A DNA stretch of 64,000 nucleotides from Maylandia zebra (GCF_041146795.1 NC_135179.1:11717047-11781046); one strand, 5' to 3'; positions 1-12,921 are shown, numbered from the stretch's first letter. Numbers and translations are program-made. Notes: generated from the sequence alone by a model not told the origin.

Positions 1-3000
1 CGCAAATCCAATCCAATAAAGCATTTACTATTAATGCATGGGAGAAAAAACAAAACAGAGCTAGCTTTTTAGCGCCTTTAAGTTAATTTTCTTAGTCTTC
101 CTTTCCTGCTTTTGTTTTATTTTCAACAACACCAAGTAGGCAACTTGTCTTCAGAGTTAAAAACAAAAACAAAAAAACCAAAACAAAACAAAACAAAACC
201 CTAGAATAAATCCATTGTGCTCCACTTGCTCAGAATCAGGAGGCAGGCATATAAAGTTAAAGAAATAATAATAAAGAAGGTAGTGGATGAACATGGGAAC
301 TAAAAATGTAATTGTTTCCACCAGGAGTTGGTAGAGACCAAAGACAGAGCTAAAATGAAAAGAAATACATGACTTACATTCACCAGATATTCAAACGCTA
401 CCCTGAATGTATGCAAAATGAATGCTAATGTTGGACATCACCTGGAAACTATAATGTTGCAAAAGGATCCCAATACATTTAGATGCAATTAGTATACATC
501 ATAGACTTGTTTCTTTTGCCCCCAAGTGGCCAGAAAAGGTTCTGCATATTCAAATTTGGTTTTTGATCATTATTACAGTTATTAGCAACAATTACCACTG
601 TACATTCATCAATGCACCTAAAATGTCATAAAAATGCTTTTAATTTTACTGACAAATGTAGGTGAAGTAATACTGGATTTATCCCAACTGTGTACGTTTA
701 GACCCAGAATAATCTAATAATATAATACTATTTAATAGAGCACTTTTATTTCTGGACATTTGCTGTGATTGGGTAGATTTTATTTCTAGAAATTATATAA
801 AATTAAGTAAAAGGTACTCCAGGTGAGCAGGAGGTTTTCGGCTATCATCCTATGATAACTTTCTAAATGTTTCTAAAATGTTTGAAAGCTATTTTTGGAG
901 ATTGTTCACTCTGGGTTTTTTATGTCTGTAGTACTTCATGCTATAGTGGCCGGGGCTCTTTCTAAACACGGTTTTTGTAAAATGAGGTCACCACGTGTGT
1001 AAGTGTTCCCTATGGGCCAAAAGCTGAGGCTACTGAGTGCTTTCTTACTTTACTTGTATCTACATGTCAGTAAAGAAAACACCCTTCCTCCTACCCACTG
1101 TTCAAACCTTGTGTTTATTAGAGCCAGCCATTCAGAAGGACAACTAAAAGTATGTCATAGCTAACTGCTGTAAAAATATGGAGCTAGAAATAGGCAGAAT
1201 AGGCCACTTTAAGTAAATGCACTTAGTGACTTTTTCCATTATTTTTGTAACAAAATATCACAACTCAAAATACCAAAGAAAAAAGGATCATTAAATTGCA
1301 AAAAAAACACCAAAAGCCTCCTCATTTACTTAATTAGTCATCTAATAGAGTGTTGGAAATATCCTGAAAGGAGAACTAGGCAGATTTATAAGTAATACAC
1401 ACGTAAATGCACGGGCAAACATCACTTTTACTGACAGTAAAAGCTTTCAATGCAACATTAGGATTCAGATTTCTAATTGTGCTGCCAGGCATTATGAAAA
1501 TCTACTGATGACTAAAGTAAGAAAGCATCTGAGAAATTAGGCCAACACACTCTATCTCCTACTCATTCCAAATGCACAAATGCATTACCAAGTGGATATC
1601 CATCTATCATCAGTGGAAAGCCCTGGAACATTAAAAATCCATCAAGTAAATTTGTCCAGGGGAACGTGTTTCAGTAGTAACTTTACACCTGCGTCTTTGT
1701 GCTGCTGTAATCACACGACAATGGCTGCTGTCTGCAGCATGACTTTAGGCAAGGTAAGAGGAGATCTGAGAGATGTTGCGGGGCTAATTTTAGCCTTAGA
1801 GTCATTATAAGATGGTGTTACATTTCTCCCCATTCAATCACATGTCGGTCCACCTACAGTGGACAGCACGTAAACAAGAAAGCCGTCTTGTTTATTAACA
1901 GGATCACTTTTAATCAGGACTTCATCTGGAGGCTATTTGAGAAGATTTCTGTGTATATAAGCAGGTGTCAGCAGTGTACTCTAGGCTGAATATTAACTGA
2001 CTTCGCTCATAAATATCTGTGATGCAGTGATATCTTCAGAACATCAAAGGAGCGAGCGCGTGCAGTGAACTGTGTGGATTATTACAGTTCACAGCAGAAC
2101 AGATATCGTCTTGAAAATATACTTCTCTTCTCTCTTTTAGTTCTTATCGAATATCACACTTGTTTATCTGAGGTACAATACATCATGATTTATGCATAAT
2201 TTATAGCTTCTGCATTCCACCTTTTCAGTTTCAGTATGCAGCACTGGGGTGCCTTATTTCCCGCAAACCAATTTTTGTATCCATTCATAGCTGCGACACT
2301 GATGATACCCAATACTACATATTTATATGCGTGTTATAGTAATTCATAAGGCAAACATTGGTAGACCCAGTCTGAATGACTGTCGTGACAATGAACTAAT
2401 TGCCTGCAAAACACAATTTCACATTCACGGGCCACTATTACAGCTGAATTGTTTGATAATGTCAAGTGAGTCATTTTATTAAGCGCCACACAAATGTAAT
2501 CATGCGGCAGGGCAACGTGAATTCGAGTGTATACAAGTGTTAACATCAGTATGGGTTTTAGGTTATTACCACCACAGCAAATGTAAATTTGCCTCATTGA
2601 TGGAGAGTGCTCAGCTGAATCAGAAATGTGCAAACCACAAACAAAATAGGCTGCTTCATTCCCCTGCCATCTGCACACACATCAGGACACACACACTCCC
2701 TCGCACACACTAGCACATACAGACAAACACATGCACACAGACGCACACTGTCGCATTTTATATCTCCCCATCTGAAACCAGGATTAGAACCATGAATAAT
2801 GTATTTATGTAAATGTCTGATGGGTATAACTATAAAAGATGAGAGTGATTGAAAAGGCATTTTGTTAGATTGAGTTACAGCTGCCAGTGAGTTATGGATG
2901 TTTTCAGTGCAGGCAAACATCACTGAATTTAAAAAAAAAAAAAAAAAAAAGCTCTAATTTTTGAAGCATAGGGGTCACAGTGTCACCCTCACATCTGAGG

Positions 3001-6000
3001 AATCCATTAAAACTGATACCTGATCTCAGCATTTAAGATTTGCTTTGCATGTTTCAGAGATCAGTATGGTTATTACACCCAGTGGTCAAACCATCATTGA
3101 CTATGAAATCACTGAGGACACTGACCTCAGCATTTACCATCTGTGTAATGCATCACTACTGCCTTTTCTGTGAGACACCAATTGTTATAAAACAGGCATA
3201 AATGTCAGCAGACATCTATGATCAGATTATTCACTGGTGCGTGTCAGCCTCCCATCTGCTCTTAGAGTTCTGCGTTATGTATATGTCAAATAGCTGTGTG
3301 CATATAGCCAATAACAATGCAGGTATTTTACACTGGCTGTTTTCAAGCTTTCTCCTCAGGTATTCTATTTGAATAATAGCTTCAGTTGTCATGTGCGCAA
3401 CACTGCTGTAATCGGTGTAATCCCCATGATATATCTGGAAACCAGGACGCAGCAATCAGCCTATTCAAGAATGGAGACAAAGGATAAGTTTGGAATTAAT
3501 GAATGACAACTGCTAAATTGTTCCATTACAGCAGTACAAGAAAGGTAATACAGTATTGTATTCTGAGCTCAGAGCCTGAGCACACATATTAAAGAGAAAA
3601 AAACCTCTCAACATTAATAATTTATCTCATTTTATAAGGCAATTTAGCAGTCACTTGAAGTTGCTATGGTGACAGGGGGGTATTTTGAGACAACTAATGA
3701 CCTATGCAAAACCCACTCACTGTAAACTTCACTCAAGCTAAATGAGATTGCTGTCTGTGCTGTGTGTGATACATGGCTGAGAACTTAATCCCCACGCTAT
3801 GCTTGGCCTTTTTCTGCACAGGACAAATTAAGGTTGTTAATATCAATGTAAAACATCTGTGGGCTGTTTACTGTACAGGGAATATGAGCCAAGTAGCAAC
3901 TGGGGGCCAACACTGTGCTGCATAATAGTCTTTTGTTTTGATTGCTAATGCAGAATTCATAACAGTTGTCAGGTTAAGGTCAGAAAAAAAAAAAACCTAG
4001 CGAGTGAAAGGAAAATGAATACACATGATATGGTTTGAGTGTAATTCAATATGTTTCACACTAAATCCACTTCAATATCTCTTTATTTTTCGGCTTACGT
4101 CAAAGATTCCACATTGGAAAAGCTTTGAAGACTTGCTCTGTTCTAGGGCGAATGATATTTGTCCAATAACTGCTTGGCCTGTTGCAGCTGTCGGGGCTGA
4201 GAGAGAATGAGTCATGTGTTACCCATTTAAGTCCAATTTCTCCCATGCAAATGCCTGACATGTGTGACTCTGCAGGGCCCTGGGTTAAAGCAGTATTTCT
4301 GAAACGAAGGGAGAGAATTCAGGCCAGAGCTATATGACCATTTAACCACCTGCTTCACCTGTGACCTGTGCTGTTTAAAGAAAGTTTATATTTGGGAAAC
4401 AATCAGCTTGTGTTGTTTCTGACATGCCTCTAAATCAGGCACAGCTGGCATGAAATTAAATGAATAAACAAAAGAGGAATGGACTCAGCGTTTTTGCCTT
4501 AAAAGGAGCTCTCTTTCTGGAAAATATGAGTTACATCCAGTGAGCTGTGGTGACTCTATGATTTTGAAACATAACATTTTTCGTCCCCAAAATAGATGAA
4601 CACACACAGGGTAATGTCTGCTTGTTGTAATCACACCTCTCCAACCTCCTTCTTTCCTTTTTATAAAGTTGTGGTTCTTTTGTCCATTCGCTTAAATATC
4701 ACAGACTAATAATAAAGGCGGCGCCTTCAGATATGTTTTTTTTTCCTGCTCTTCCTGGAAGCAGTGGTGTTGAGTGCCACCTGTTGGGATACAATCTTAA
4801 TGACACCGAGCAATAAATCAACAAATGTAAAACAGCCTCTTCAACAGCTGGCAAGGCATGTAGTACACAAACTGTAAGCTAGAGAACCTAAACAAATGAA
4901 AATTAGTCTATTTATAAGGCCAGATGACTCAACACTGAAGCACAGGAGAATTTCAATGTGGGCCTTTCATGCACAGAGGTTATTCATAAAGAGATATTCT
5001 ATATATGAGATAAAGATGAAAACCTCATAGGAAATGAATACATATTTACAATGTAAAAAGAAAATCATATTTATCACGCAAACACACACACATATATAGA
5101 TTTTCGTACACAAGTTTGAATTCATTTAGGATATTCTCTAATCTACACAGGGCCAGAATTATACATCCAGGCTAAAATTATATGTGCACTCACATAATCT
5201 TTTAATAAGTGGTGGTGAAAGTTCTGCCATGTCTTTTTAACCTGACAAGGCCAATACCTAATAAGTTCTTGTTAGTGTTCATAATTGACTGCAGCTTGTA
5301 GGTTTTTTTTTGCCAAAATAAAAAGGATTTGTTTGACTCTTATATCAATACTCAGAACAATGGAAAAATGCAAGGAAGGGGAATTGCAGATTTAAACAAG
5401 CTGGGAAGGCCTCTTCGAGCTATTTCTAAACAACTGAATATTCTCCAGATCATCAGTTCAAACATTTTACGTTAAATTTAAAGATACTGAAGATGAGGCT
5501 TTCAAACTGCAAAAGCTGTCAAGCTCGGTGGTGCTAGCATCATGCTCTGTGGCCATAACCAAAAGCAAAAGAAAACATACAAAAATCCCCTGGCATGCAG
5601 TAAGCCTGAGTATTAGGGAGGTGTTGAGGAGCTCCAGCTGATGATCCAGTCTTTGTACTATGTAGCAAATGTGGCTCATTAAATGTAATAACAAAATCTT
5701 TTAGAAGAATATGAATAAAACATGTTTGTATATGAAACTTAATAAACTAAAAAAAAACCCAATGTAAAAACTGCACCAGGGTTCATCCAACAAAAGAACG
5801 ATCTTGACTTCATTATAGCTTTGCTTGGGGTTGTTTTCCTCAGACGTCAGCCACAATAACCTCAAACACCATGCCAGAGATGAAGCAGAAATGTTAAAAT
5901 AAAGCACTGAAACACAGCTAATGCTTATTTTTTCTATATTTTTGCTGGCCCTGCACTGATGTTAATGCTCCAAAACCCAAAGTTTGTGCAAAACACCTAA

Positions 6001-6078
6001 AATCATGCATTCCGTATATAGGAGTATGCTTTTACATCACTAATGCAGTGTTAAGTGCCCAATTTCAAATTGCACGTT
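1..6078. other. Intergenic DNA with no recognisable gene
   Basis: AT-rich, mostly non-repetitive sequence. Open frames are short, unsupported by splice signals, and match no family I recognise. Visible minor features are a degenerate CA-rich patch at about 2675-2750, a poly-A run at 2931-2950 and short A- and T-runs. The relative lack of transposons, compared with the rest of the window, would fit conserved non-coding DNA or the tail of a neighbouring gene, but nothing here proves either. Confidence 0.5.
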
Positions 6079-6950
6079 TAGTTAATAGTCATCACGCTTT
6101 CTAGTCTGTAGGCTGTTGTGATCAACAATATTTCAAACACTGATCCACTGTTTTATCCATTTTATTTTATTCCACATGACAGACAAGTTTGTTCTTTGTG
6201 CTGAGACAGCAAACAATGCCACTCTGCATGAGCCTTGTAGCTGCACTGATTGAAGCAGCGGCATAGAGGGAATCACTGTTCTGTGATCGGAGACCAGAGC
6301 CCCTCGGCCATCTCTGTCAATATCATCTCCACACAGCAAACAGCTGAATCATGAACACCACCCTCACACAGAAATGCAGGGTCACACCAGGCCTGGGGTG
6401 TAATGTTGGATGACCTTTCTGTCTCAGTCCACAGAAGGGAGCTTGTTTCCATTTATGAGTGACCGTCTCTGACTCGGTGCTGTAGTGTAGCTGCTGTAGT
6501 GAAGCGCAAACGCTGCTGACTGAAATTAGTTTCATTTTGTATCAGTGCCACTTTTGTTTTCTTTTTGAATAATTCTAGGTTTTAATTATTTGGAAACCAA
6601 CAACCTGGATAAGAACCATGGTAGTGATTCACAAATACACCAACGGTTTCTTAAGAAACTCAAACCACAGTTTCTTTTCTCTTCCTCTCCCTTTATTTCC
6701 CATGCATGCAGCTGGATACTCTCTCCCATGCTTTTTTTTAATGTGGTTGAAATTCTCATTTTGATTTTACATGACGTAAACAGAAGTATGATGACAGACA
6801 ATTTGGAACAAAGACAGGAAAAGTCTGACTCTTTTCCAGGGTTGCAAACCTTTCTACTGTTTCCTGTCTAATGCACTGACTGGCTAGATTAATGTGAATA
6901 GAAATCAACTGAGTATGCAGCCAAATAGAACACAATGACGTGTGCATGTT
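6079..6950 (+). repeat. 5' flank of TMEM26-unit 1 (segmental duplication)
   Basis: This stretch aligns collinearly with 31510-32570 upstream of the second intact TMEM26-like gene. Shared landmarks are the block around 6160-6310 (31570-31710), the 'gggtcacaccaggcct' block (6380 and 32070) and the block at 6785-6940 (32395-32560). Part of it (6590-6740) also matches 20620-20740, just upstream of the first intact gene. It is therefore the start of the oldest visible copy of a tandemly duplicated unit. Short ORFs here have no protein counterpart. Confidence 0.8.
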
Positions 6951-7189
6951 TTAAACTTAGAAAGCCTGTGCACAGTTAGTCTGACATGTCAATTCCTGCA
7001 CAGTGAGATAAGATATGTAATTAGAGTACTAAATCACAGTCTTATGTTAGATAAAGTCTAATGACAGATGAGAAGCAAGAAGAAATTAGCTCTTTATACT
7101 GATGTATTTCTTAAGATCAAGGATACTGTTGGTTTTTTATTCATTTATTTTTACTTTTTACATATTGGGATGAATCATTGTGCTGACTG

Positions 7190-9300
7190 AAAAAGATAAA
7201 GTAAAGATAAAGATCCCTTTATTGTCGCTGTACTTGGGCATTGTACAACTTGAGCAGAGCTTACGTTTCAGCAGACTAGCATACATACATTCTTACTTGC
7301 TTACAGTCATCATTCATTCCACATAAATAATAAAACAGCAAATATGTACTATGATGTAATCTTACATTAGGCAGCATTGGTGGACATTGTACGGGCACAG
7401 GTGTAATGTTCAAAATCTGGGTATTATACCCAAAAAACACAAGGCTACTTCAAAAATGGGGCGATCGTGGCTCAAGAGTTAGGAGTTCGCCTTGTAATCG
7501 GAAGGTTGCCGGTTCGAGCCCCGGCTTGGACAGTCTCGGTCGTTGTGTCCTTGGGCAAGACACTTCACCTGTTGCCTACTGGTGGTGGTCAGAGGGCCCG
7601 GTGGCGCCAGTGTCCGGCAGCCTCGCCTCTGTCAGTGTGCCCCAGGGTGGCTGTGGTTACAATGTAGCTTGCCATCACCAGTGTGCGAATGGGTGGATGA
7701 CTGGATATGTAAAGCGCTTTGGGGTCCTTAGGGACTAGTAAAGCGCTATATAAATACAGGCCATTTACCAAAAATACGGAATCACAGAAATAAGCTATTT
7801 TAAGAACAAAGTAAAAGAGTTCAACTAAACTGAATTATTCTCAACAAAATAACATTTAATAAAATATCATAACTCAACAAACTGAGCTACCCAAATGAGA
7901 GACAGCTCAACCTATATAGTTACTGAATAAACTATTTTAAACATCAGAGGGGAAAACCACAGAGACAATAGCTAAACATAATACAAGGAGAAACCCCCTA
8001 TATGATCACAACACTCATTTTGGTGGCCTCTACACTTAAACCAGCTCCACCCCCTCCTCTTTTACTCAGACCTGGAAGGACTGGAGCAGCAGCCTGGTAA
8101 CAGAGCATTTCAGTTGTGGGTTGTGGGCAACCATCACACACCAGTGAGCTTTTGCGCTCTCTTAATGAACCTCTGCAGGTTTTTCTTGTCTGCCAGCAAG
8201 CAATTAGCATACCAAACTGTGATGTCAGTCAGGACACTCTCTATGGTGCTGCAGTGAACCAACAGTCTCTTCTCCAGATGGTTCCTCCTCAGCATGCTAA
8301 AGAAGTGGAGTCTTTGCTGGGCTTCTTAACCACCGTGTTGGTGTTAGTGGTCCATGAGAAGTCCTGAGCCATTTAAAGGAGGACTTTCACTGAACAGTCC
8401 GGGCTGATGTGGAGAGGGACATGTTCCCTTCTGTGTCTGCTGAAGTCAATCACCATTACCTTAGCTTTGATGGTATTGAGCTGAAGGTTCAGCGTACCAT
8501 CCCAACAGTTTTTAACCCCCTCCCTGTACGCAGTTGTATCCCCTTCACTGATGAGACCAATGACTGTAGTGTCATCAGCAAATTTAATGATGGTGTTAGA
8601 GGGGTAGGTAGGTGTACAATCATTAGTGTGTGGGTGGGTGTACAGGAGAGGGCTCAGCACACTGCCTTGGTGGGAGCCTGTGCTGAGGGTCATGGTGGAG
8701 AAGCCTGCAGTACCTCAACTAAGGGCGATTTGGACAGAGAATCCCTGATCCAGGCACAGGTGGAGGGGGGGCAAACTGATATTAATCAGCTTGTCAACCA
8801 GAATTTCAGGAATGATGGTCTTGAATGCTGAACTGTAATCTATCAACAGCATTCTGATACAATTTGAGTCTTGTGTAGGGGTGTGGCAATGGCGTCCTCT
8901 GCTGATCTGTTTGCGCTGTAGGCAAAGCAATAAAAGTCTAGGTTCTGTGGTAAGCAGGCCTCCATGTGCTGCAGGATAAGCCTCTCAAAGCATTTAATGA
9001 CTGCAGATATTAAGGCGATAGGTCGGTTGTCTATGAGACAGCTTGGGGCAGATGACTTTGACACAGGAATAAAGTTGTTTGCCTTCAGATGGTGGTCTGT
9101 GACAGTGAGAGGTTGAACATCCTGGTCAGGACTCCCCTTAGCTGGTCAGCGCAGGCACAAACTATTTTACGTACTCCATCAAGGCCAGCAACTTTCCTGA
9201 TGTTCACAGCTTTCAACACCTGCTTCACCTGGTGTTCCTGGAGGGTGAAAGAGAAATTCCTGTGTATGTGTGTTTGTTCTTCAACATGAAAACAACTTAA
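7190..9300 (-). mobile_element. Degenerate Rex1/CR1-like LINE, minus strand
   Basis: The minus strand encodes reverse-transcriptase fragments in several frames. The 8373-8693 piece has a 'SPLLY' segment and the catalytic FADDTTV motif. Those at 8715-8930, 8843-9064 and 9085-9357 resemble upstream RT blocks (an 'RPIALIS.VIKCFERL' type segment and 'LLIDYSSAF'). The downstream part (about 7996-8370) reads as the C-terminal thumb region with stops and frameshifts. A 3' end like 'gacaataaagggatctttat' (complement of about 7195-7235) would be the tail. The element is inactive, split by frameshifts, and interrupted by a SINE at 7458-7768. The clade name is by recall of RT motifs. Confidence 0.65.
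7458..7768 (+). mobile_element. tRNA-derived SINE, copy 1 (near full length)
   Basis: The head (7458-7535) is tRNA-like, with a box A-like 'tggctcaagag' and a box B 'ggttcgagcc'. The body is followed by a tail containing 'aagcgctatataaat'. A 7-bp direct repeat 'caaaaat' flanks it (7451-7457 and 7769-7775), consistent with a target-site duplication. Related copies lie at 22195-22330 (-), 31720-31996 (-) and 35400-35700 (+). It lies inside the LINE at 7190-9300, so it inserted later. The tRNA-like part is not a functional tRNA because no acceptor stem closes. Confidence 0.85.
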
Positions 9301-9404
9301 AACTTCTTCAGTCTCAAGAAAATGAAAAGTCTTGAAAAACTTTGGCAGATTCTTCAAGATAAGAAAACAATCTTTTTCTCATTTAACCTTTTCATCTTTA
9401 CTTG

Positions 9405-9600
9405 ATCATGATTCATACATGATTCCAAACATTTTTGTTTGGAATCATGTATGATTTTCATTTCACTTCTCACGTGTACACGACTTTGTATTGGTCTTTC
9501 ACATGGAATTCCAATAAAATTGATTCATGTTTGTGGCTGTAATGTGACAAAATGTGGAAAAGTTCAAGGGGGCCAAATACTTTTGCAAGCCACTGTATGA
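9405..9600 (-). mobile_element. Tc1/mariner-type terminal fragment with internal palindrome
   Basis: The right edge reads, on the minus strand, 'tacagtggcttgcaaaag', a typical Tc1-like terminus at a TA dinucleotide. It continues through the known non-coding end of such elements. At about 9410-9460 there is a near-perfect palindrome centred in 'ccaaacatttttgtttgg'. No transposase is present. The fragment abuts the L1-like LINE at 9600, suggesting insertion or recombination there. Confidence 0.65.
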
Positions 9601-10786
9601 ATCTAGAGATCTGAACCAATCTTGTGGTGGTTTAGTTGGGATCATTGAGAATAAACAAGTTATTTTTGGTAAGACCATCATTTTTATAGCAGCAACCCTT
9701 CCCGTGAGTGATATGGGTAGACATTTCCATCCAGCCAGATCGTCTTTTACTTTTCTTTAAAAGTGGGATATGGTTTAATTTAGTTAGATCTGCAAGCTTG
9801 GGAGAAACATTATTACCTAAATATTTTATATTTCCTGATTGCAGTGGTGTAGAAGAAAAATTATGGAAGGAGCAATTAATCGGAAGGACTGAAGATTTTG
9901 ACCAGTTAATTGAGTAATCTGATATTCTTGCAAAAGAGTTTATACATGCAATCACCCCAGAGAGATTAGTTTGTGAGTTTTGGAGAAAAAGTAACACATC
10001 ATCTGCATAAAGGCTGATTTTATGTTCCACGTTCTTGCATTTTATGCCCTTAATTACTGTATTCTGTCTAATTGCTGCTGCTAGTGGTTCAATAAAAATT
10101 GCAAACAGTGAAGGGGAGAGTGGGCATCCCTGCCTGGTGCCTCTCAGGAGACAGAAGCTGGAGGATGTTTGGTCAGTTGTTTTGACACAAGCTGTTGGGG
10201 AATTGTATAATATTTTTAACCAGTTTATGAAAGAGGATCCAAAACCAAATTTGTGTAAAGTTGCAAATAGAAATTTCCAGTTAACTCTGTCAAATGCTTT
10301 TTCTGCGTCTAAAGAGAATATTGTAGTTTCTAGGTTTTTACTGTATGAGTAGTCTATCAAATTAAGTAATCTACGTGTATTTGTTGATGAGTGCCTACCT
10401 TTTATGAAACCAGTTTGGTCAGGATGAATTAAGAGGGGGGTTATTTTCTCTAATCTCTTTGAGAGAGCTTTGCAGATTATTTTAAGGTCTACATTTAGGG
10501 ATATTGGACGATAGCTTGAGGGATATACAGGGTCTTTGCCTGGTTTTAGCAGGAGATTAATGTTTGCACAATTCATATTTGATGGAAGTCTGCCCTTTTC
10601 TTTGATTTCCAACAACGTTCTGTTAAAAACTGGTGCTAGAATCGTCCAGAATTCTTTGTAGAATTCTACAGGGAAGACGTCTGGACCTGGAGCCTTACTT
10701 ATCAGGGCTTCCTGGAGTTCACCTGGCGTCAGTGGCAAATCCAGTGGCGAATTCATTTTACTGTTTAGGTGTGGACGTAAAGTCAC
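9600..10786 (-). mobile_element. L1-like LINE reverse transcriptase fragment, truncated
   Basis: One open frame of 384 codons (9632-10786, -) covers much of a non-LTR reverse transcriptase. In order: a 'KAPGPD.FPVEFYK' block near the N-terminus; 'SSYRPISL'; a 'GFIKGR' block; 'SLDAEKAFDRVNW'; 'GTRQGCPLSPSLFAIFIEPLA'; and the catalytic 'LYADDVLLF'. Near 9690-9720 the frame shifts: the 'KMMVLPKITCLFSMIP' segment typical of fish L1 continues in another frame (within 9499-9681) until about 9600, where Tc1-end sequence begins. The endonuclease domain upstream and the Cys-rich C-terminus are missing. It is a dead, truncated copy. It differs in family from the L2-like and Rex1-like LINEs elsewhere in the window. 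Confidence 0.85.
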
Positions 10787-11039
10787 CCTCTATCATGTAG
10801 GCAACAGAACATAGTAATTTTCTTAAATTCTCATTCACAGCAGGTGTCCTACATAACAGATTCAAACTAAGCACATCCATTAGAATTGAAATTTAGATAG
10901 GAACAATATTTGTATTCTTATGTTATGTATGATTAAAGAATTGCTTCAGTACTTCAACTTTTACTGGAATATATGTATATTTTATATTAGTATCTGTACT
11001 TCTACATAAGTAAAGACAGTCTGTACTTTTGCCACCTGT

Positions 11040-11475
11040 GGTGCTCATGCTCAGGACAGGGTGCTAATGACTCTGCTTCTGAATACCTTGCTTGTAACAA
11101 CTGGCTATTTGAGCTACTGTTGTCTGGTCACTCTCCTCTGACATCAACAAGGTATATTCACACAGGGAACTGCTGCTCACGGAATACTTCCTCTTTTTCA
11201 AACCATTTTCAGTAAACCCTAGTGACAAGTGTGTGGGGAAAATCCCATTAGATCAGCAATTTCTGAAGCACTCAGACCAGCCCACCTGGCACCAACAACC
11301 ATTCCACATTCAAAGTCACTGAAATCACCTTTCTTCAGCCTTTTGGATACTTAATTGCTTCTGAAGATTGTGTTGACTTTTCTGGATACCATGTCTAAAA
11401 GCATAGAGTTGCCTAGTATGTGATTCGTTATTTAGATATTTATGTTATCTAATAAAGTGGCCAGTGAGTGCAGGT
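11040..11475 (+). mobile_element. Tc1-like DNA-transposon-derived repeat fragment
   Basis: The segment resembles a dispersed fish repeat ending in 'taataaagtggccagtgagtg' (about 11450-11470). A closely similar end ('cctaataaagtgactggtgg') closes the Tc1-like remnant at 62330-62651, and an inverted partial copy of the same end is near 41370-41392. No open transposase frame remains. Family assignment is by resemblance to that end and internal blocks remembered from fish genomes. Confidence 0.5.
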
Positions 11476-11689
11476 GTAAAACTAAGAACTAGAGCCCGTG
11501 AAATACAGACAGCAAGTAAAACTAAACAGGACGTGAAAGAAAGCTACTCTTCAAAATAAAACAGGAAACAACCAAAGGAAACAAAAGAAAAACAAACGAC
11601 CCACCTAAACACCTAATGTAAACCAAATAAAGCCTTGTGTTTTTTAAAACAAGAATAGAAAAAAGAGAAAAAAGAAAGCCCTAAGACCT

Positions 11690-12060
11690 TTTACATTTTG
11701 TGGCCTATTTGTTCTACTTCAGTTTGAGCCTGATTGGGCCTAATTTATAGTTCCAGCAGAGGAGCTGCTTGTCATTCCTGCTAAAGAAACATGATATGAT
11801 GCTGCCCTCTCCTGTACACTTAAAGAATTTATGATTAAGCCAATCATGCCGCTCATAAATCATAAAAAAACCAACTTTCTGTTTACCTGGTGTTCAGCTT
11901 ATCTGATCTCTGATCTCCTGTGAGGATCAAGGCAGAACTTGACCGGTGGGAACTTTATTTGATTTCCGCATGTTTTTTTTTTTTCATTTACAGTGAAAGC
12001 CACAGTGAACACTGAAAATTCAGGTGATCAGTTCTGACCTGCATAAAGAGAGAGAGAAAC
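11690..12060 (+). pseudogene. Ghost promoter of a lost TMEM26-like copy (unit 1)
   Basis: About 11700-11880 aligns with 35740-35930 upstream of the second intact TMEM26-like gene. About 11920-12045 aligns with 20750-20880 immediately upstream of the first: shared strings include 'gggaactttatttga' and 'gccacagtgaacactg'. In the intact gene this block runs into the start codon at 20889. Here similarity fades at about 12045, next to where the ATG should be, and no exon follows. This is what remains of the promoter and 5' UTR of a third, decapitated gene copy. Inference: the coding part was deleted or displaced by transposons between 12060 and 18890. Confidence 0.75.
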
Positions 12061-12687
12061 CTGATTAGCGCTGTTTAGCTTACACTGTAAAAAATGTTTG
12101 TGAAAATTACAGTGAAAAATTTCCAAAGGCAACAGTACTGGACCATAAAGTAAAAAATAATACCTTACTTTACCAGAAACATTCAGTTATTGTAAATCAA
12201 GAACAGTACGTGACATTAATGTTTACTGTTAATGTGTTTAAAAAAAAAAAACCCTACAGTTCTAGGTGAAAATATATTTTTCATTTGTAAAAGTACAGTG
12301 AGTATACCATAATTTCAAAAGTAATTGCAATAAAATACATTTGAGGCATTTTGCTCTACATTTAACTTTACTTAACAACCAGCCATCATTTTGAAAAATC
12401 ATGAAGTCTCAATTTCTGCAAAAAAACATGTTATAAGTTATATAAATCTCTAAATGGCAACTATTATGTTGAAGCATTACCTGCAGGGAATAATCCTTTT
12501 GGCTTTTTTAGTTGCAGAAACAACTTTTCATAGGTTTTTATTCATTTGAAATATTCTGTGATACTTTGCAGAGTTTACTGGTTAATGTTTTCAAATTCAT
12601 AAAATTGTTTCTGAAGAATATTTGTGCCTTTGTTTCAGTGCCTTTGTGATACTCCAGAGTGTGTTGAATGCTGATGATATTTCTAAG
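12061..12687. other. AT-rich spacer, no feature seen
   Basis: AT-rich non-coding DNA. I looked for TMEM26 exon 1-3 words in this stretch and found none. Short ORFs lack family signatures. Confidence 0.4.
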
Positions 12688-12695
12688 ATCTACAA

Positions 12696-12921
12696 CAGGG
12701 GTGGGCAACTCCAGGCCTGAAGTGCTGGTATCCTGCAGGTTTAAGATGTGTCCTTGATCCAACACAGCTGATTTAAATTGCTAAATTACCTCCTCAACAT
12801 GTCTTGAAGTTCTCCAGAGGCCTGGTAATGAACTAATCATTTGATTCAGGTGTGTTGACCCAGGGTGATATCTCAAACCTGCAGGACACTGGCACTTAAG
12901 GCCTGGAGTTGCCTACTCCTG
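12696..12921. mobile_element. hAT-type MITE with 8-bp target-site duplication
   Basis: The 226-bp element has terminal inverted repeats: left 'caggggtgggcaactccagg', right (complement) 'caggagtaggcaactccagg'. An exact 8-bp direct repeat 'atctacaa' flanks it at 12688-12695 and 12922-12929. Eight-base duplications and CAG..CTG ends are hallmarks of the hAT superfamily. It has no coding capacity. The interior matches a very common fish miniature element. Confidence 0.92.

Noticed and set aside
7467-7535. Apparent tRNA genes at the heads of four repeats
   Set aside because: Box A and box B are present but acceptor stems do not close, and the same sequence recurs with the same body and tail; these are SINE heads.
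8409-8831. 140-codon plus-strand ORF
   Set aside because: It is antisense to the LINE reverse transcriptase on the minus strand, which carries the recognisable motifs.
10035-10352. 105-codon plus-strand ORF with a signal-peptide-like start
   Set aside because: Antisense to the L1-like RT catalytic region; the hydrophobic start is the complement of the YADD region.
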